From contig VFFE01007650.1 in assembly GCA_008921705.1 (NCBI GenBank), forward strand, positions 928,748-992,747: 64,000 bases of DNA, given 5' to 3'. Position numbers and translations under genes: made by a program. The notes under the pieces are model-generated. The model saw only the letters and a list, made by a program, of their open reading frames with translations. It was not told where the DNA came from and searched no databases. Shown here piece after piece: positions 51,601 through 63,962 of this stretch. Numbering within the stretch: position 1 is the first letter of the stretch; every line of letters begins with the position of its first letter. Source of the stretch: Burhinus oedicnemus. Its lineage: Eukaryota; Chordata; Aves; Charadriiformes; Burhinidae.

Positions 51601-52419
51601 ATTGAGTCATGAATTGGAAGAGTGCTTTTTCTTCACATTAAAATTTTCTTTGTCCAAAGGCAATCACAGACTAGTTTCTGTTTGAATTTTCTCTGGAGTT
51701 TACCAGATGTTCTGTTTGGATTCCACGTTATTGCATTGTATTCACTGGAGTTCACAGATGGGCTTTCCACTGAACGAATGAAAACCTAGTGAAATCCATA
51801 TACATATTTAGCATTTGAGAATACAAGTATAATGCTTTCTGTTGCTGTTTGTTGTTCATGCTTAAATCAGCAGAGCAAATGCAAGCCTCTAAGAGACAAT
51901 GTGAGGTTGCAAGCAGGCAGAAGATTTTGCTTCTCTTCTCTCCTATTGTGTGTGTGTGTGTTTATGTGCCCCTGCTATCTCATGGGAGCAGATAACTCCA
52001 CTTTCAATGGTGGCTGAGGTTTGGTCCTGTTTCAGCTAGTAAAATAGGAAACCCGCAGGTCAGATAAGAAGAGTGTTCAAAAGCACGTGTCAGCAGAGTC
52101 AGTTAAACTGGATGGTTACTAGATAAGAGTGGAGAATCTTTTCAGGAAAAGGAATCAATGAGGAACTGGGAAAAAATGATTTAAGCAGTTTCTGTTAAAC
52201 AGCAATAGTGGATCGATGACCCTAAACGCTTCATGCTTCCTACAGTCTGGTGTATGAGTACTTGGCAGACACAGAGGGTTTTGCAACATGAAGTGTAACC
52301 AGAAGCCAGATCCAAATGGTGTTTCCCAGAGGCTGATACTGTTCGGTGGCTGCAGGGGTGGAATACACCCTCTGCAAGTCCGGGAGCAATACTGCATCAT
52401 AGGCAGCGGCCTGCATGAA
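48601..52419. other. Unassigned AT-rich DNA
   Basis: No gene or known interspersed repeat is recognised. The minus-strand frame at 49375-49878 (167 codons) is the longest non-CR1 frame in the window but has a phenylalanine-, serine- and cysteine-rich composition typical of antisense chance frames. A short TG repeat lies at 51946-51962. Confidence 0.5.
51946..51962. repeat. Short TG microsatellite
   Basis: About eight TG units in a row. Confidence 0.85.
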
Positions 52420-53250
52420 AGAGACCAGGGCTGCTATTCAGATACACCTGGACAGGTTGGAGAAATGGGCAGACAAGAACCTCATGTAGTTAAAAAGAAG
52501 TAAATGTGAAATCTTGCATCTGGGATAGAGTAACACCATGCAGCAGTGCAGCATTGCAGGCTGAGGTCTGACTGGGAAAAAAGTAGCTTTGCAGAAGACA
52601 GCCTGGGGTCCTGGTAGTCAACAAGACATTAATCAGCAGTTTGCCTTTGCAGCAATGAAGGTTAACATCATACTGAGCTGTGTTAGCAAGAGTGTAGCTA
52701 GAAGATAAGGAAAATTGTGATTTGTTTATTTCCCTCTATTCAGCCCTTGTGAGCTACATCTGGAAGTATCCAGATTTGGATTGCTTACTACAAGAAAGAC
52801 ATTGACAAACTGGAGGGTCTAGGGCAAGGTCACTGTGATGATTAGGAGGCACATGACACATACAAAGGGGTTGAAAGAGCTGGGTTTGTACTTCTTCAGA
52901 GAAGACAAGGTTAAGGGGGGAATCTTAACGCTGACCCCACCTATGTGATAGGAGGTTATAGAGAAGATAAAGCCAGACTCTTCTTGAATGTGCACAGCAA
53001 AATAATGAGGGACAATGGTCACAAGTTGCAAATTCCAATTAGCTGTTGGTAAATAATTTTTCACAATAAATACAGTCAAGCACTGAAACGGTTCACCCAG
53101 AGGGGTTGTAGAACCTCCATCCTCAAAGGCAATTGCAATGCAATTGGAGGTGACTGAGCAACCTGATCCAACTAGCTGGATCTAGTTTCAAAGCTAGCCC
53201 TGCTTCAGAAGTCCCTTCTGCATCTTGTACAAATGATTCTGTGGTTCTGT
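52420..53250 (+). mobile_element. Diverged CR1 LINE fragment
   Basis: The copy starts near the block DLDRLEKWADKNLM (nucleotides about 52446-52490, CTGGACAGGTTGGAGAAATG). It continues through a decayed region equivalent to ILGCIRKSVAS, a piece resembling VQIWIAYYKKDIDKLE at 52770-52815, and a CR1 tail ending AAATGATTCTGTGGTTCTGT at 53250. Frames are broken everywhere and internal segments are shortened. Its left edge may reach a little before 52420. Confidence 0.85.
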
Positions 53251-56200
53251 TTGGATCTTTTTACTGCCTTCTAGTGATACTCCCCTATTTACAAGAGAAT
53301 ATTATTAATTCTGAGGAAGTAATGATTAAAGTCAGTATTAATCATTTTGTTTTCCTCTATCTCCAAAGGTACTCTGAATGCTCTCTAAGGAAGAAAGCAG
53401 TGTTTGAGAAGCAGACTAATGACTTTACATTTGAAAAGGAAGATTCATTCAATTTGAAAGTCTTTGAAAAATTCATTAAACATTCTGGAACCTGCAAATA
53501 GCCACCAACTATCCAAGCAATGAAGATGGTGGCTCCAGCAATCATACTGAACAGAACCCACCAGTTTAATTTCTAAAACACTCACATATTAATTATAGTA
53601 TCTTTTTACTAAGGGTAATAGAAAGATTTCTGTATGTAATCCTGGGATTGTGACCCAGTAACATAGAGCTATTGCTATGTTATCCTTTCCTCTACTACTG
53701 AAGATGCACTCCAGACAGAAAAAAACTCTATCCCTTTCTTGTCTCAGCATGAAAAGTGGAGAATTTTTGTTCTAGGAATATATACTAGGAGATTTTGTGA
53801 CAGACAGTTTTCCTACAGGGAAATAGTGAATCACGACCATCTAGCTCCCTAGCTTCCTGGTGGCTCGTGTGACAGAGTCTGATAGTTGGGTTCCTTGCAG
53901 TTCCCTGGTCCTGCGACACCCCCAGGTAGATGCAGGCAGCCAGCCTCCAGGGCTCTTCACCAGCTCCCCAGCTCCAGTGCTCCTCAGCAGGCTGTCGTAG
54001 AGCAACAGACACTGGAGAGCACAATGCATTTCAGAAACATGGACATGTTCCTGTAGTGGAAACAGAGAGTTTGGCTTTTCATCCCCCAAAAAAGCCTTTT
54101 CAAAACATCAAATCTTTTTTGCAGAAATGAAGTTAAGCTTCCCAGCCAGGTGGATGTCTGTGTTGAAGATCCATCCAGTCTTGACTAAGCTTTTTTGTAT
54201 AGTCACAGTGCATGGAGTAGTGGCTGTGTAGCCTGGGAAGGCTCATCTGAGGCACGAACTGTCTTCAGATTTTCCAGAACAATGGGCAACAAGTGTCTCA
54301 AAGATGGTACAGGTGTCAGAAAACTGCTTTCTCCTATTTTTTAAAGAAACTGATGACTCCATAGTACATTCCTACCACATCAACTCATGGAAAGACAGAC
54401 GACCTGAGAAAAATTGTGAAAGTAAATGAATATTACAGTTGTGCTGCATTCCCTGGAGAAAACACATGTTTTTGGTGTTCTCCGCTCATGGGAGTGTGTT
54501 TGGGGGAAGTGAGCATATTTGACTACATGTATCAGTGTCTGCACCCGTTCTTTAAAATGTTTATTACTTTTCTTTATACAGAGAGTAGTTTCGGGAAATT
54601 ATGAGGCAGCATAATATATAATGCAGGTGATACTAAATATGATTAACATTTAAATCATTGCAGTCTGACAACAAGGATTACCGTAATGAAGAGATGAAGA
54701 TATGCAATGCATAAATCAAGTCCAAGCATCAGCCTTTTTACATCTCGATCAGGTCTAAAGAGAAACATACGCATGTGTTAGTCATACATCTTTGAATTAC
54801 AGACATGTGTTTGCACACCTCTGAGAAAACAGATGACATTCCAATATCCAGCTGGAGTAATGGCATATATTTTTGTCTATAAGCAGGGCTCTACCTCATT
54901 TTGCCCGCAGCATTTCTCCTCTTCCTTTTCTTTTATTTTTCATATTCAGTACATAAATGACTAAGGCCAAGCCAAGCCAAGGACCCAGACAGGTACTAAA
55001 CAAATGGAGATACAAGTTTCTACCTAGATGGAACAAAAAACCCCCATAAGACAAAGATATGATTGATGAACAGAAAGTGTGAGCAGGTTGGCTTCAAACA
55101 CCTAATTTCAGTGCATTAACTAATTTTATTTTGTTTTCATAGTTTACATTGTAAAATAAGGTTGTGAATCGCCTCCAGAGTGCTTTGTCAGCTGAAAGAT
55201 GGTGTTGGAGAGGAAGAAAGACAGGAAAAAGAAAATGGTACAGAATCTGATGTACCGAGCCTGAAACCTGCAGGGGCAGCAGTGCCTGAAGGTCCCTACT
55301 GAAGATCACTGCCTGATTCCCTATTCCAGTCTCTTTCTTGAAACTTGTCAGACTGCAAACAGCAGAGGGTCTGCATGAGACTTACTCCAGTAGAATTAGT
55401 TCTCAGGGTCTGCACTGAGGCTAGGGAAGGTACGTTTCACTATTCAAGGACTTTCCGAAAAGACTGAATCTTCTCAGCTCCTTTGAGCTGAGTAGAAAGA
55501 AGACTTCAGCGCCCATTAATGTATTACTTACTTAAATAGCTTTATCTTATCTATAGTGTTTCCTCGATCGATACACACCATATATGGGATATTTCTTGAA
55601 GGACATTGTCTTGTACCAGTAATTTCAGGTGGGCAAGCAATAATTATAAAACCTGTGAACTTTTCAGCCATACGTAGTACACTGATTTATTGTCATGGAA
55701 AATAAAACAGGGTAACAAAGCAACTTGTGTTGCGCAAGAAAGGAATAACTGCTTCTTCATGACCATGTTGTCAGACTTTCAGTCACAGGACAGGGCAATT
55801 CCTATACTTTCTTGGTGGTTCTTCAGTCTTCAGTTCTCACTTTGGTTTTGCTCAGCCTCACGTTTTACTGTGTTTTTACTCTTCATGACAATATCATTAA
55901 CATCCAGTTAACGATATTTAAGTGTCCTTAGCACAGAGGAACCCAAATAAAACTAGTTACTGTTTATTTTTACATTTCTTTTCTCGGAAATTTTGCATCT
56001 CCTTACTTGCCACAGTATCGTACACAACTTAATTTGACATTGTCTCAGATTTCTTTACCAAATCTCTTTACAGTACTCAGATGCGTGAATGAATTACACT
56101 TGCCTGTACAGAGCTGGAAGGGGCAAGAAAGAATGAGGAATAAGGTAGTACATTACCTTCTTATTTGAGCTGAAAGGAATCTATTACACAAAATGGCTTA

Positions 56201-56279
56201 TCTATGTTCAGGTCCGAAGAATCAGTTATTTGCTTCAAAATGCACCTAGAGAAAATAACCTAAGCTATATTTAGGTTAT
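53251..56279. other. Unassigned DNA
   Basis: No gene or known repeat is recognised. A GC-richer patch at 53840-54050 is open on both strands (minus 53785-54089, plus 53930-54130) without recognisable domains. Confidence 0.5.
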
Positions 56280-56545
56280 ACTAAGCTCATAACCAGCAGT
56301 TGCAATGCAGAAAAGAGACCTTGGAGTTACCACTGACAATTATCTGTAAATGTCAGCTAAAGTGCAAAAGCAGCCCCAAAAAACCCCAATAAAGAGTTGG
56401 TCATATCAAAAGGAGCACTGAGAAGAAAAAAAGAAAAATAAATCCATGAAAATAAATGCACAGCAACAGAAAACCTAATCTCCAATAAGATAAAACTGCT
56501 GTGCACTCACACCTTCAATGCTGTGTGCAGTTCTGGTGCCCAGCC
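56280..56545 (+). mobile_element. Old CR1 LINE fragment upstream of the LTR
   Basis: The segment from RDLGVTTDN-like coding (CTTGGAGTTACCACTGACAA at 56322-56341) to CVQFWCPA (TGTGTGCAGTTCTGGTGCCC at 56522-56541) follows the order of CR1 ORF2 downstream of the reverse-transcriptase palm. After about 56545 the sequence departs from CR1 into GC-rich sequence of unknown type. It is probably a separate, older copy from the tail at 57296-57744, since the spacing does not fit a single element. Confidence 0.65.
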
Positions 56546-56709
56546 TCAGCCTGTCCCCACCCTCAGGAGGTGCCTAATGCCTGGGCTGGAGCTGCCCCCA
56601 CTGCTGTAGGAGATCATGGAGGCAGGCGGTGTCAGAAGGTTCAAAAAATAAATGAGTAGATTTTTGGGTGTCAGGCTGAGAGATACCAAAGGGAATGCAA
56701 TATCCCTAT

Positions 56710-56714
56710 ATCCC
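56710..56714 (+). repeat. 5' target-site duplication of the solo LTR
   Basis: ATCCC directly precedes the LTR's TG and is repeated exactly at 57291-57295. Confidence 0.85.
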
Positions 56715-56976
56715 TGTCATGGTTTCAGCTGGGATAGAGTTTACTTTCTTACTGGCAGCTGGTATAGTGCTATGTTTTGGATTTAGGATAAGAATAATGT
56801 TGATAACACACTAATGTTCTCAGTTGTTGCTAAGCAGTCAAGACCTTTTCTACTCCTCACACCACCCCACCAGCAAGTAGACTGGATGTGCACAAAAAAT
56901 TGAGAGGAGACACAGCCGGGACAGCTGAACCCAGCTGACCAAAGGAATATTCCATACCTTATGATGTCATGTTCAG

Positions 56977-56984
56977 TATACAAA
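56977..56984 (+). promoter_or_regulatory. TATA-like box of the solo LTR
   Basis: TATACAAA lies about 190 bases before the ATTAAA poly(A) signal, in the expected U3 position. One base departs from the usual TATAAA form, so promoter strength is doubtful. Confidence 0.5.
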
Positions 56985-57165
56985 GCTGGAGGAAGAAGAA
57001 GGAAGGGGGAGACATTGGGAGTGATGGTGTTTGTCTTTCCAAGTAACCGCTACATGTGATGGAGCCCTGCTTTCCTGGAGATGGCTGAACACCTGCCTGT
57101 CGATGGGAAGCAGTGAATGAATTCCTTGTTTTGCTTTGCTTGCATGCACGACTTTTGCTTTACTT

Positions 57166-57171
57166 ATTAAA
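57166..57171 (+). promoter_or_regulatory. ATTAAA polyadenylation signal of the solo LTR
   Basis: ATTAAA precedes the conserved CCGTCAACCCACGAATTTTC segment near the end of R in this LTR type. ATTAAA is the common natural variant of AATAAA. Confidence 0.6.
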
Positions 57172-57290
57172 CCGTCAACCCACGAATTTTCTCACTTTTA
57201 CTTTTCTGATTGTCTCCCCCATCCCACCAGGGGAGGAGTGAGCGAGTGGCTGTGTAGTGCTTAGTTGCCAGCTGGGGTTAAACCACAACA

Positions 57291-57295
57291 ATCCC
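57291..57295 (+). repeat. 3' target-site duplication of the solo LTR
   Basis: ATCCC directly follows the LTR's terminal CA and matches 56710-56714 exactly. Confidence 0.85.
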
Positions 57296-57660
57296 CTAGA
57301 AATACAACAAACCTGGTGAGGGGCCTAGAGAACAAGTCCTGTGAGGAGCAGCTGAGGGAACTGGGGTTGTTTAGCCTGGAGAAAAGGAGGCTGAGGGAAG
57401 ACGTTATCAGGGTCTACAACTATCTGAAAGGAGGTTGTAAGGAGGTGCATGTTGGTCTCTTTTCCCAAGTAACAAGTGATAGGATGAGAGGAAATGGCCT
57501 CAAGTTGTGCCAGGGGAAGTTCAGATTGGATGTTAGGAAAAATTTCTTCACTGAAAGGGTTGTCAAGCATTGGAACAGGCTGCCCAGGGAAGTGGTTGAG
57601 TCGCCATCCCTGGAGGTATTTAGAAGACATGTAGATGTGATGCTGAGGGACATGGTTTAG
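57296..57660 (+). pseudogene. CR1 ORF2 C-terminal fragment after the LTR
   Basis: About 120 codons of ORF2 C-terminus remain open, with the [20 protein letters not shown] block and the [17 protein letters not shown] block. The frame extends back into the LTR to 57265, giving a start codon that belongs to the LTR and not to CR1. No catalytic residues are included. Confidence 0.85.
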
Positions 57661-57744
57661 TGGTGGTTCTGGCAGTGTTATACTAATGGTTGGACTTGAT
57701 GATCTTAAAGGCCTTTTCCAACCTAAACGATTCTATGATTCTAT
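57296..57744 (+). mobile_element. CR1 LINE 3' end, target of the LTR insertion
   Basis: A well-preserved CR1 tail is open from [20 protein letters not shown] through [20 protein letters not shown] to its stop at 57660. It ends with the canonical 3' UTR and terminal octamers (ATTCTATGATTCTAT at 57730-57744). Its 5' side begins within about 20-30 bases of the LTR, so the retrovirus inserted at or just inside the truncated 5' end. It is similar in type to copies A and B but on the plus strand. Confidence 0.93.
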
Positions 57745-59180
57745 CATTCCTAATCCAGTGACGGTGGATGCTGGGGGCTGCCAGGGAAAGCACCGCAGAC
57801 AGCAGCCAAGCTTGTGTGCTCCCCCGCTGCCAGGGACAGAGTGCTTCCTTTAATGGGTCACTGTCAGACATTCGTTACGCTCTTATGAAGGTGCCGAGGG
57901 GTATTGTATCCACTCCAGAAACTCCACAAAACCCAGAAGAATCTTATGTCAAAATAGCTGATGGTTGAGGTCTTACCTATGTCATTCAATCCTGCCCTTA
58001 ACAGGACTGTTCTGTGGGTTCAGGAGTGTCTGCTGCCTGCCATTAGTCCACCATTGCCTCACCTCCACTGCTTCATGTTGGCTTCTTTATCCAGATGTTC
58101 CGAGTAATCCACAGTGGCCTCAGACTCCTAGTTCCAGCATGGCAGTTAGCTGCCCTAGTAGCGAGGAGTTACTTTAACCACATCTCTCTCTTTTGTGATT
58201 CTTCTGAGAGCAGAAGCAGATGATGCCTCACTGGAAGAGGCACTCTGGTTTGCTGTTTCTTCGCACCTCATGCTGACATTAGTCCTGGAGAAGTGCATAG
58301 CAATGGGCCCCTGGACTGGAAAGGGACCATGTCTTTCCTCTAATCTCCTGGCTGGCAGTAGTGCCAGCTCTGCCTTCCATTGTTACCATATAACCTATAA
58401 ACCTGTGGGACCAGAAAAAGAAAATCCTCTGTTACTGTACTTGTTTTCCTCTCAGAAAGGGAACAAACACGCTAAGAGTAATGGGGCATACTCACACACA
58501 TTGTCTTCACAGCAAAAGCATTTCAGAGAACCCCCAGAACTCATGAAGTTACACAGAAAGTGAGGCCAGTTTGATGCTGTCCCTCCACTTTAACTGCAAA
58601 GCTTTTTCTGTATGGATAATTTGTTCATGGCAATTATATGAACATGAGAAAGGAGAAAATCACCATTAAATAACATTTCAAATTTCATCATTTAACCAGT
58701 TCCTACTGCTGATCATTTAAAAGCATTTGGACTACCTTCTCTTTTTCTTTTTTTTTTTCTTCCTTCAGAAAATCAACTGTGATATTTTCCACATAAAGCA
58801 GCAGCAGAGTGGAAGCGCTGCCTGTGGTAAATCTCCTACTCTTGGTTGACATGTACACTGGCCCCCAGCTCACTTGGAGCCAGATGCTGGCCCGGCTAAT
58901 GGGATTTCCAGACCTGCCTCCTCGTCTGACGGTTGCTGTTCCTCACAGACCCTCAGAGCTCCAAGAAAGCAGGCCAGAGAAGGGGTTGCCCTTCAGAAAA
59001 GCTTATCAGAAAAGGAGTTTAAGGAGGAAGATGAATCTGTAATTCCCCAGTCTTCAAAGGAAGGCAGTGACCTCTCCATCTCCAGGACTGTCCATCCTCA
59101 GCTCAAGCACAAGTCAATGGTCTTAGTTTTAGGACTGAAGCTGTCACCTGTCACTGGCTTGGGCAGTGCAATCAAATGAA
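57745..59180. other. GC-richer unassigned DNA after the CR1 tail
   Basis: This stretch is GC-richer than average and carries a run of plus-strand open frames: 57768-57968, 57965-58177, 58195-58563 and 58809-59042 / 58874-59179. None is recognisable, none shows a consistent frame from one to the next, and a T-rich tract at 58738-58766 lies between them. It might be a decayed transcript or an unknown repeat. Confidence 0.4.
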
Positions 59181-60976
59181 CCCTAGAACACATTTTCCAG
59201 TGCCAGATTTGGACTTCAAAACTATGCATATTGAGAAATCAGGCTGACCACATGCCAGTGCACACTTGTACTGAGATACAGCCAGAAACTCAAAAGTACG
59301 AGTTTGTGAGGGTTTGTGAGACAACGAGAAACAGAGAGCAGCAAAGGAGGTATTGATTTTCTATATTGCTTTCAAAACTTTTCATAAGAGAGTTGAAAAC
59401 AGTTCTGCATTCTTAAATTACTCTAATGTATCTTCTAGCATACTAAATAACCTATTCCTGGAATTTAAAGACAGACATCATTGGTCATTAAATGATAATA
59501 ATAAAAAATAAGTAAAATCTGAAGCTCCTATACTTACACCAAATTCAAGAGACACTTTAGATTTCTACCAGTGGTACAAATGTATGTCTTAGATTGTATT
59601 ACTTTATGCCTACTAAAGATTTGATGTGTGTTTAACTGACTGCTGTCTTCACTTACCACGCAGCCTCACAAAAGGTAATTACATGGTGATGACTGGTGCT
59701 TTATTCCTTCAGCAGCCACGGGCTTTTAAAGCACAGCTGAATGTCCCTAGTTGTATTGACATGCCAACACAAAGGAAACAAACAAATCCCTGCAACCACT
59801 TTAGTGAACATGATCTTCCAGAAGCGCAAACTAGGTATTTCCAGAAATAGCAGGCTGAGACTCAAACTCATCAATTATCTTGTCAATGAAAGTGTGGCAA
59901 AGGACCTAACTGCTTTACAAATACGTTACTTTCGTAGACATGCAGCAAAACAGACATGTAGGAAAAAAGTGTGAAGGTATTTTTAACCTACAAAGGGCTT
60001 TGGTAACTGGCTGAAAGTCTACTTGCATAATTCTTCATCTTAACAGCACCACAAATTGTAGCTGACACTTCTACTGCAGTCTGTGCCGTTTTTTCCTATA
60101 TGCATGAAACAGTGCCAAAATATCAAAAAGACCCACATATTCTTTCTGATAGGTTGTGCTCAACTGCAGCTTCCCAATAACTTGTTCACTCTGAAGGGTT
60201 TCCTCTCTCTAATTTTCCAGTGACTAATGTAAATAAAGAAACGTGCTCTCAGTTGTGCTCGTTGTTATTTGTTTAGGTGATCAGAACTAAAATACTGAGA
60301 TCTTTCAAAAAGAATGTTTGTGAAAAAGGTAATAACAAAATACCCTTTTAAAATAAATTAAATAAAACGAAACACTAACGTGAGAAATCGTGTATAGTTA
60401 AAACTTACTTGTCCTTTAAAAGCATTTTTTGTCTTTTAAGGATTATTTCAGTTTTTAAAGGCAGTAGATACCTGACACAGCTCCTCAGCTCTGTAACATT
60501 AAAGAGTTCATCTGACGAACAGTGGGCTCCTAGAAGCAAAGAAGGAGGGCATTTTTACCCACCACAAATTGACAGAAGGGATTTTCCACTGCATAAACTG
60601 TGGTCATAGCAAAGTTTTGGGGGAAACTAGGAGAAAGTTTTTCTAAAAGGTCTTAGAAACCTTAAGTGTCTTATAGTCATTCAGGGCAGCTAGTTTTCAA
60701 TGGCTGCTGCACACTCTCATGTGTAAACTTATTCATGACTTTTCAACATATATAAAAAAAAATGTATGCTTTTTTTTCTGGATCATCCCTGAACTCTTTT
60801 CACATATCTACATCTCTTCTGAAGTCTCAGTCTCTAAAACTGCAAATTATTTTCCATCTGATGTCATACCAGCTTTGAGGATAACAAAATACTAGTTTTG
60901 CTATTTCATATATGATAGTCTTATGTATTTGCCCTTTTCTGAAGGAAGATCACGTTTTTGGATGTGTTGAAATCAA

Positions 60977-61000
60977 ACACATATATATTATATATATATG
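60977..61000. repeat. AT microsatellite
   Basis: Two alternating AT runs are separated by a single-base interruption after a short ACAC start. Confidence 0.8.
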
Positions 61001-63904
61001 TAGGTGGATGTCAAATGACATTAATTAACCTCATGTTAGACAGGAAAGGTAAATTTCCTTGTTTGTGTGGTGTTGATGACAGTATTGCTACGCAGTGCAG
61101 AAAGGGCTGTACTTTGTAGACTGTAGATAGTTTAGTTAGTCTGGACATTTTTATCTGCAGACTCAGCTGGAAGGAGAGTAAGTGGATCAGAGGATAAGTG
61201 ACACATTTTTTGGCCGTGTTTGACACTACCTCAGAGAAGGAGACTGGAAGTGATAAAACCCGAACTCTCTTCATTTCTTTAATTCTCTCTTGTGGCGATT
61301 TGACCACAAAAAAGGTGTGATTCAGATTTGTCACTTCCCACTCTTTTCATATTAACAAGACTGTTCCTTTTGTAATGTATCTGGGGCCATATGACCTACA
61401 TGTTACATTAAGGGAGATGAAGTTCAGGCAAGAAAAACAGACTTTTGAAGAAGATAGCGGCACAAGCCTCTACAAGGCAATATAAGACAGTGGTGACATG
61501 CAGTGTGTTGCTGAAATGATTATTGGATTTTTTCCTAAAAATCTGTCAATATACATGAAAGATTATAAACATGATGGTAGCATTGAATCAGACAGGCTTC
61601 ATTTAGTTTTGTATGTGTAACTGATTTCAACTGAGAATCCCTCTGTGCCTTCAGAGAGGATGCCAAGATATATTCCAGCATATTGCATCTCTGTACATTT
61701 GCCATGTGAGGTACTTTGATTTTGGCATTTTACATATGTAACAAAAATAAATCTAACCACTACATTTACAATGTCTGAGTACAGAGCATGGCATTGTGTT
61801 CAATCTTTTTAGCAGAGGGAAGGTGGGCCACCTGAGACATGCAACCTGAGAATCAAGGCAGGGACTGACATGGCCTAGAGTGTGATTCCCGTTCTAAGGA
61901 CAAGATGTAGGCATCTAGCTCCCCATAGGATCAATGGAATGCAGTAAGCACCCCCATCTCATTATATAGGTCTTTGGTTAAATGCCTACCATAATTATCC
62001 TTGAGAACTTGAACAGCCCTTCTGAAAAGAATACCGATGTCTAGTCCCTGACAAAAGCCCATACCGGCAGGATTTTGGAAACTAAAAGGAGCCAACAGAA
62101 TCATATCAACGTTCAAAAGATGGTTCCTTAAAAGCTCCCAGAAATAGTCACCATTCCATTAAAAGAGCTGATTAGGAAGGACTGTATTTGTACCCTCGAA
62201 TTAAATTTCCCACGTCCTGCTATGAATGCCATTCCTTTGAGAAAGGAACCCTCAAGTTTTTATCATTAGAATCAAACATTCAAGAAATGTAATGGGAGGA
62301 AGCAGAGGCATCAGCGGATGGCAGCTTGCTTAACCCAACCGCTAGATGAAAAGCAAATGTATTGAGAGCTCTGACGTCAAATGACAGGCATCTTTCCAAG
62401 AGAAATTTTGTCAGAACTTCATATAAATCAAAAGACAGATTGTGAAGCTTTTTATTGGCAGTTGCACTTGTTCATGAAGTAAGATAAATTAATATGGAGC
62501 AGAAAGGTAAGCCAAAAGGCATCTTCATTTTGCAGACCTTGCCTTGCAGCTCTGGAATTTCCTGAACTGACAATTGTTAAGAAAATCCAGGCATGGTGTG
62601 TTCACATCCACGATTAGCTGCAAAGAAAATTAAATTGCAATCAGAAAAAGTGCTTCCTAACTAGATATTTAGATGGAATTCGAGACAAAGGAAAGCTTGG
62701 GGAAAAGGTACATTTTAGCCAGCTTTGCACTTCTCTAACAGTGGTCACAGCCAGGACCTTAATGCCAAGGACATTTAGAGCTGTTCTAAACTACTTATGC
62801 CTTTGGATGGCTTTCTCTGAGTATTATGGTGGCATATAGTTCAGCCAGGAATGCAAATTGTGATCTTGGGTTCAAAAACTCTCTGGAGACTTTTCCAGAC
62901 TGTCGCTGCTATGACAATTGGAAAGTAGAAAAGTGTTTCAGTAATAACAGTCCAAGGGACAGTCTGTCCTCAAAATCACTGCTGCAAATGCAACTTTATT
63001 TGCCCTAGCCTAGATTGCTTCTCCAAGAGAGCTGACAAAACTCACAGACAACAGATAAACAGTACAGCCAATACATCAATAATTATCCTGAAGAAGGCAA
63101 AATCTATTGCTTTTTGAATGTCTAGTCAAGGCTGGCAGTTTTAAAGTACCTGAAAAAAAAATTGTTACATAGTTTTCCGAGCACTGCAGGACAAATATTC
63201 TCAAGTCCACACTTTTTCTATTCAAAATTATTTCACTAAACAAAATCTAGTAAAGAACTGGTAGACAAACACTGCCAAAGAGTGATTTATCTTTTCCTCA
63301 GACATAGATCCTCCCAAGGTGCTTATCTCTCCCCTTTGACTACAGAAAACTACAAAGGAAACCTGAATTTAGTCAATGAACTTCATGTCTGAGATGTGTT
63401 TTTAGACTGTTTATGATAGAAGCGGCTGACAGAAAGAGATCATAATATTACCTTCATGCTTACATGTCTTGCATACAACTGTTTTCACTGGTGGATTACA
63501 TTTGCTTTGACAGTGTTATTGTTGCATCTGCCTGGTTCTGTGAAAGAACTTAAATCTTCTTCACCTATTCTAAACAAAAAGAAGCATTTGCATAAAGTTT
63601 TTGCCTTTGCCTGGTTTTCCCAGTTATTTTATTTTCATCCTAAATTGTTTATTTTGCTTTACAGAAATTAAACCTCAAATTTGGAAAAATGCATAATGCT
63701 CTTAATTAAAAATTGTTTGGTTTAGGAGATCCTTGCTCTTGAGGGAAATGTCAAACTCAGCAACAAAATCCTGAGTATGGACACATACAAATATTGATTG
63801 TCTAAAGAATGAACATTTATGAAAAATCACAAAGTAGGGAAAAGTTAAGAAAAAATTTATATAACCATTCAAGAAATATTTTTAGAGCTAGAAATTATCT
63901 TCCT

Positions 63905-63962
63905 TGTTATTATTATATTATTGTCTTTCTTATTATCTTATTCTTATTTATGAATAATAAAT
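63905..63962. repeat. TTA-rich low-complexity tract
   Basis: Repeated TTAT and ATTATT words with few interruptions. This is a low-complexity region, with no sign of an element. Confidence 0.65.

Larger units (their letters stand above)
56715..57290 (+). mobile_element. Solo LTR of an endogenous retrovirus
   Basis: This 576-bp LTR starts TGTCATGGTTTCAGCTGGGA and ends GGGGTTAAACCACAACA, so it has TG...CA termini. It is bounded by an exact 5-bp duplication, ATCCC. A 5-bp duplication is typical of ERVL-like (class III) elements, though some others share it. A TATA-like TATACAAA lies at 56977-56984 and an ATTAAA poly(A) signal at 57166-57171. No internal retroviral genes adjoin it, so it is a solo LTR left by recombination between two LTRs. 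Its sequence type is one I associate with abundant neoavian LTRs. Confidence 0.92.

Noticed and set aside
58195..58563. Plus-strand 122-codon open frame as a possible gene
   Set aside because: No family resemblance, no partner exon in frame, and GC-rich DNA gives long chance frames. Kept only as part of a composition note.
61860..61990. Possible old SINE or DNA-transposon fragment, from words such as TGTAGGCATCTAGCTCCCC
   Set aside because: The resemblance to reptile and bird repeat motifs is too short and diverged to support a feature without a library search.
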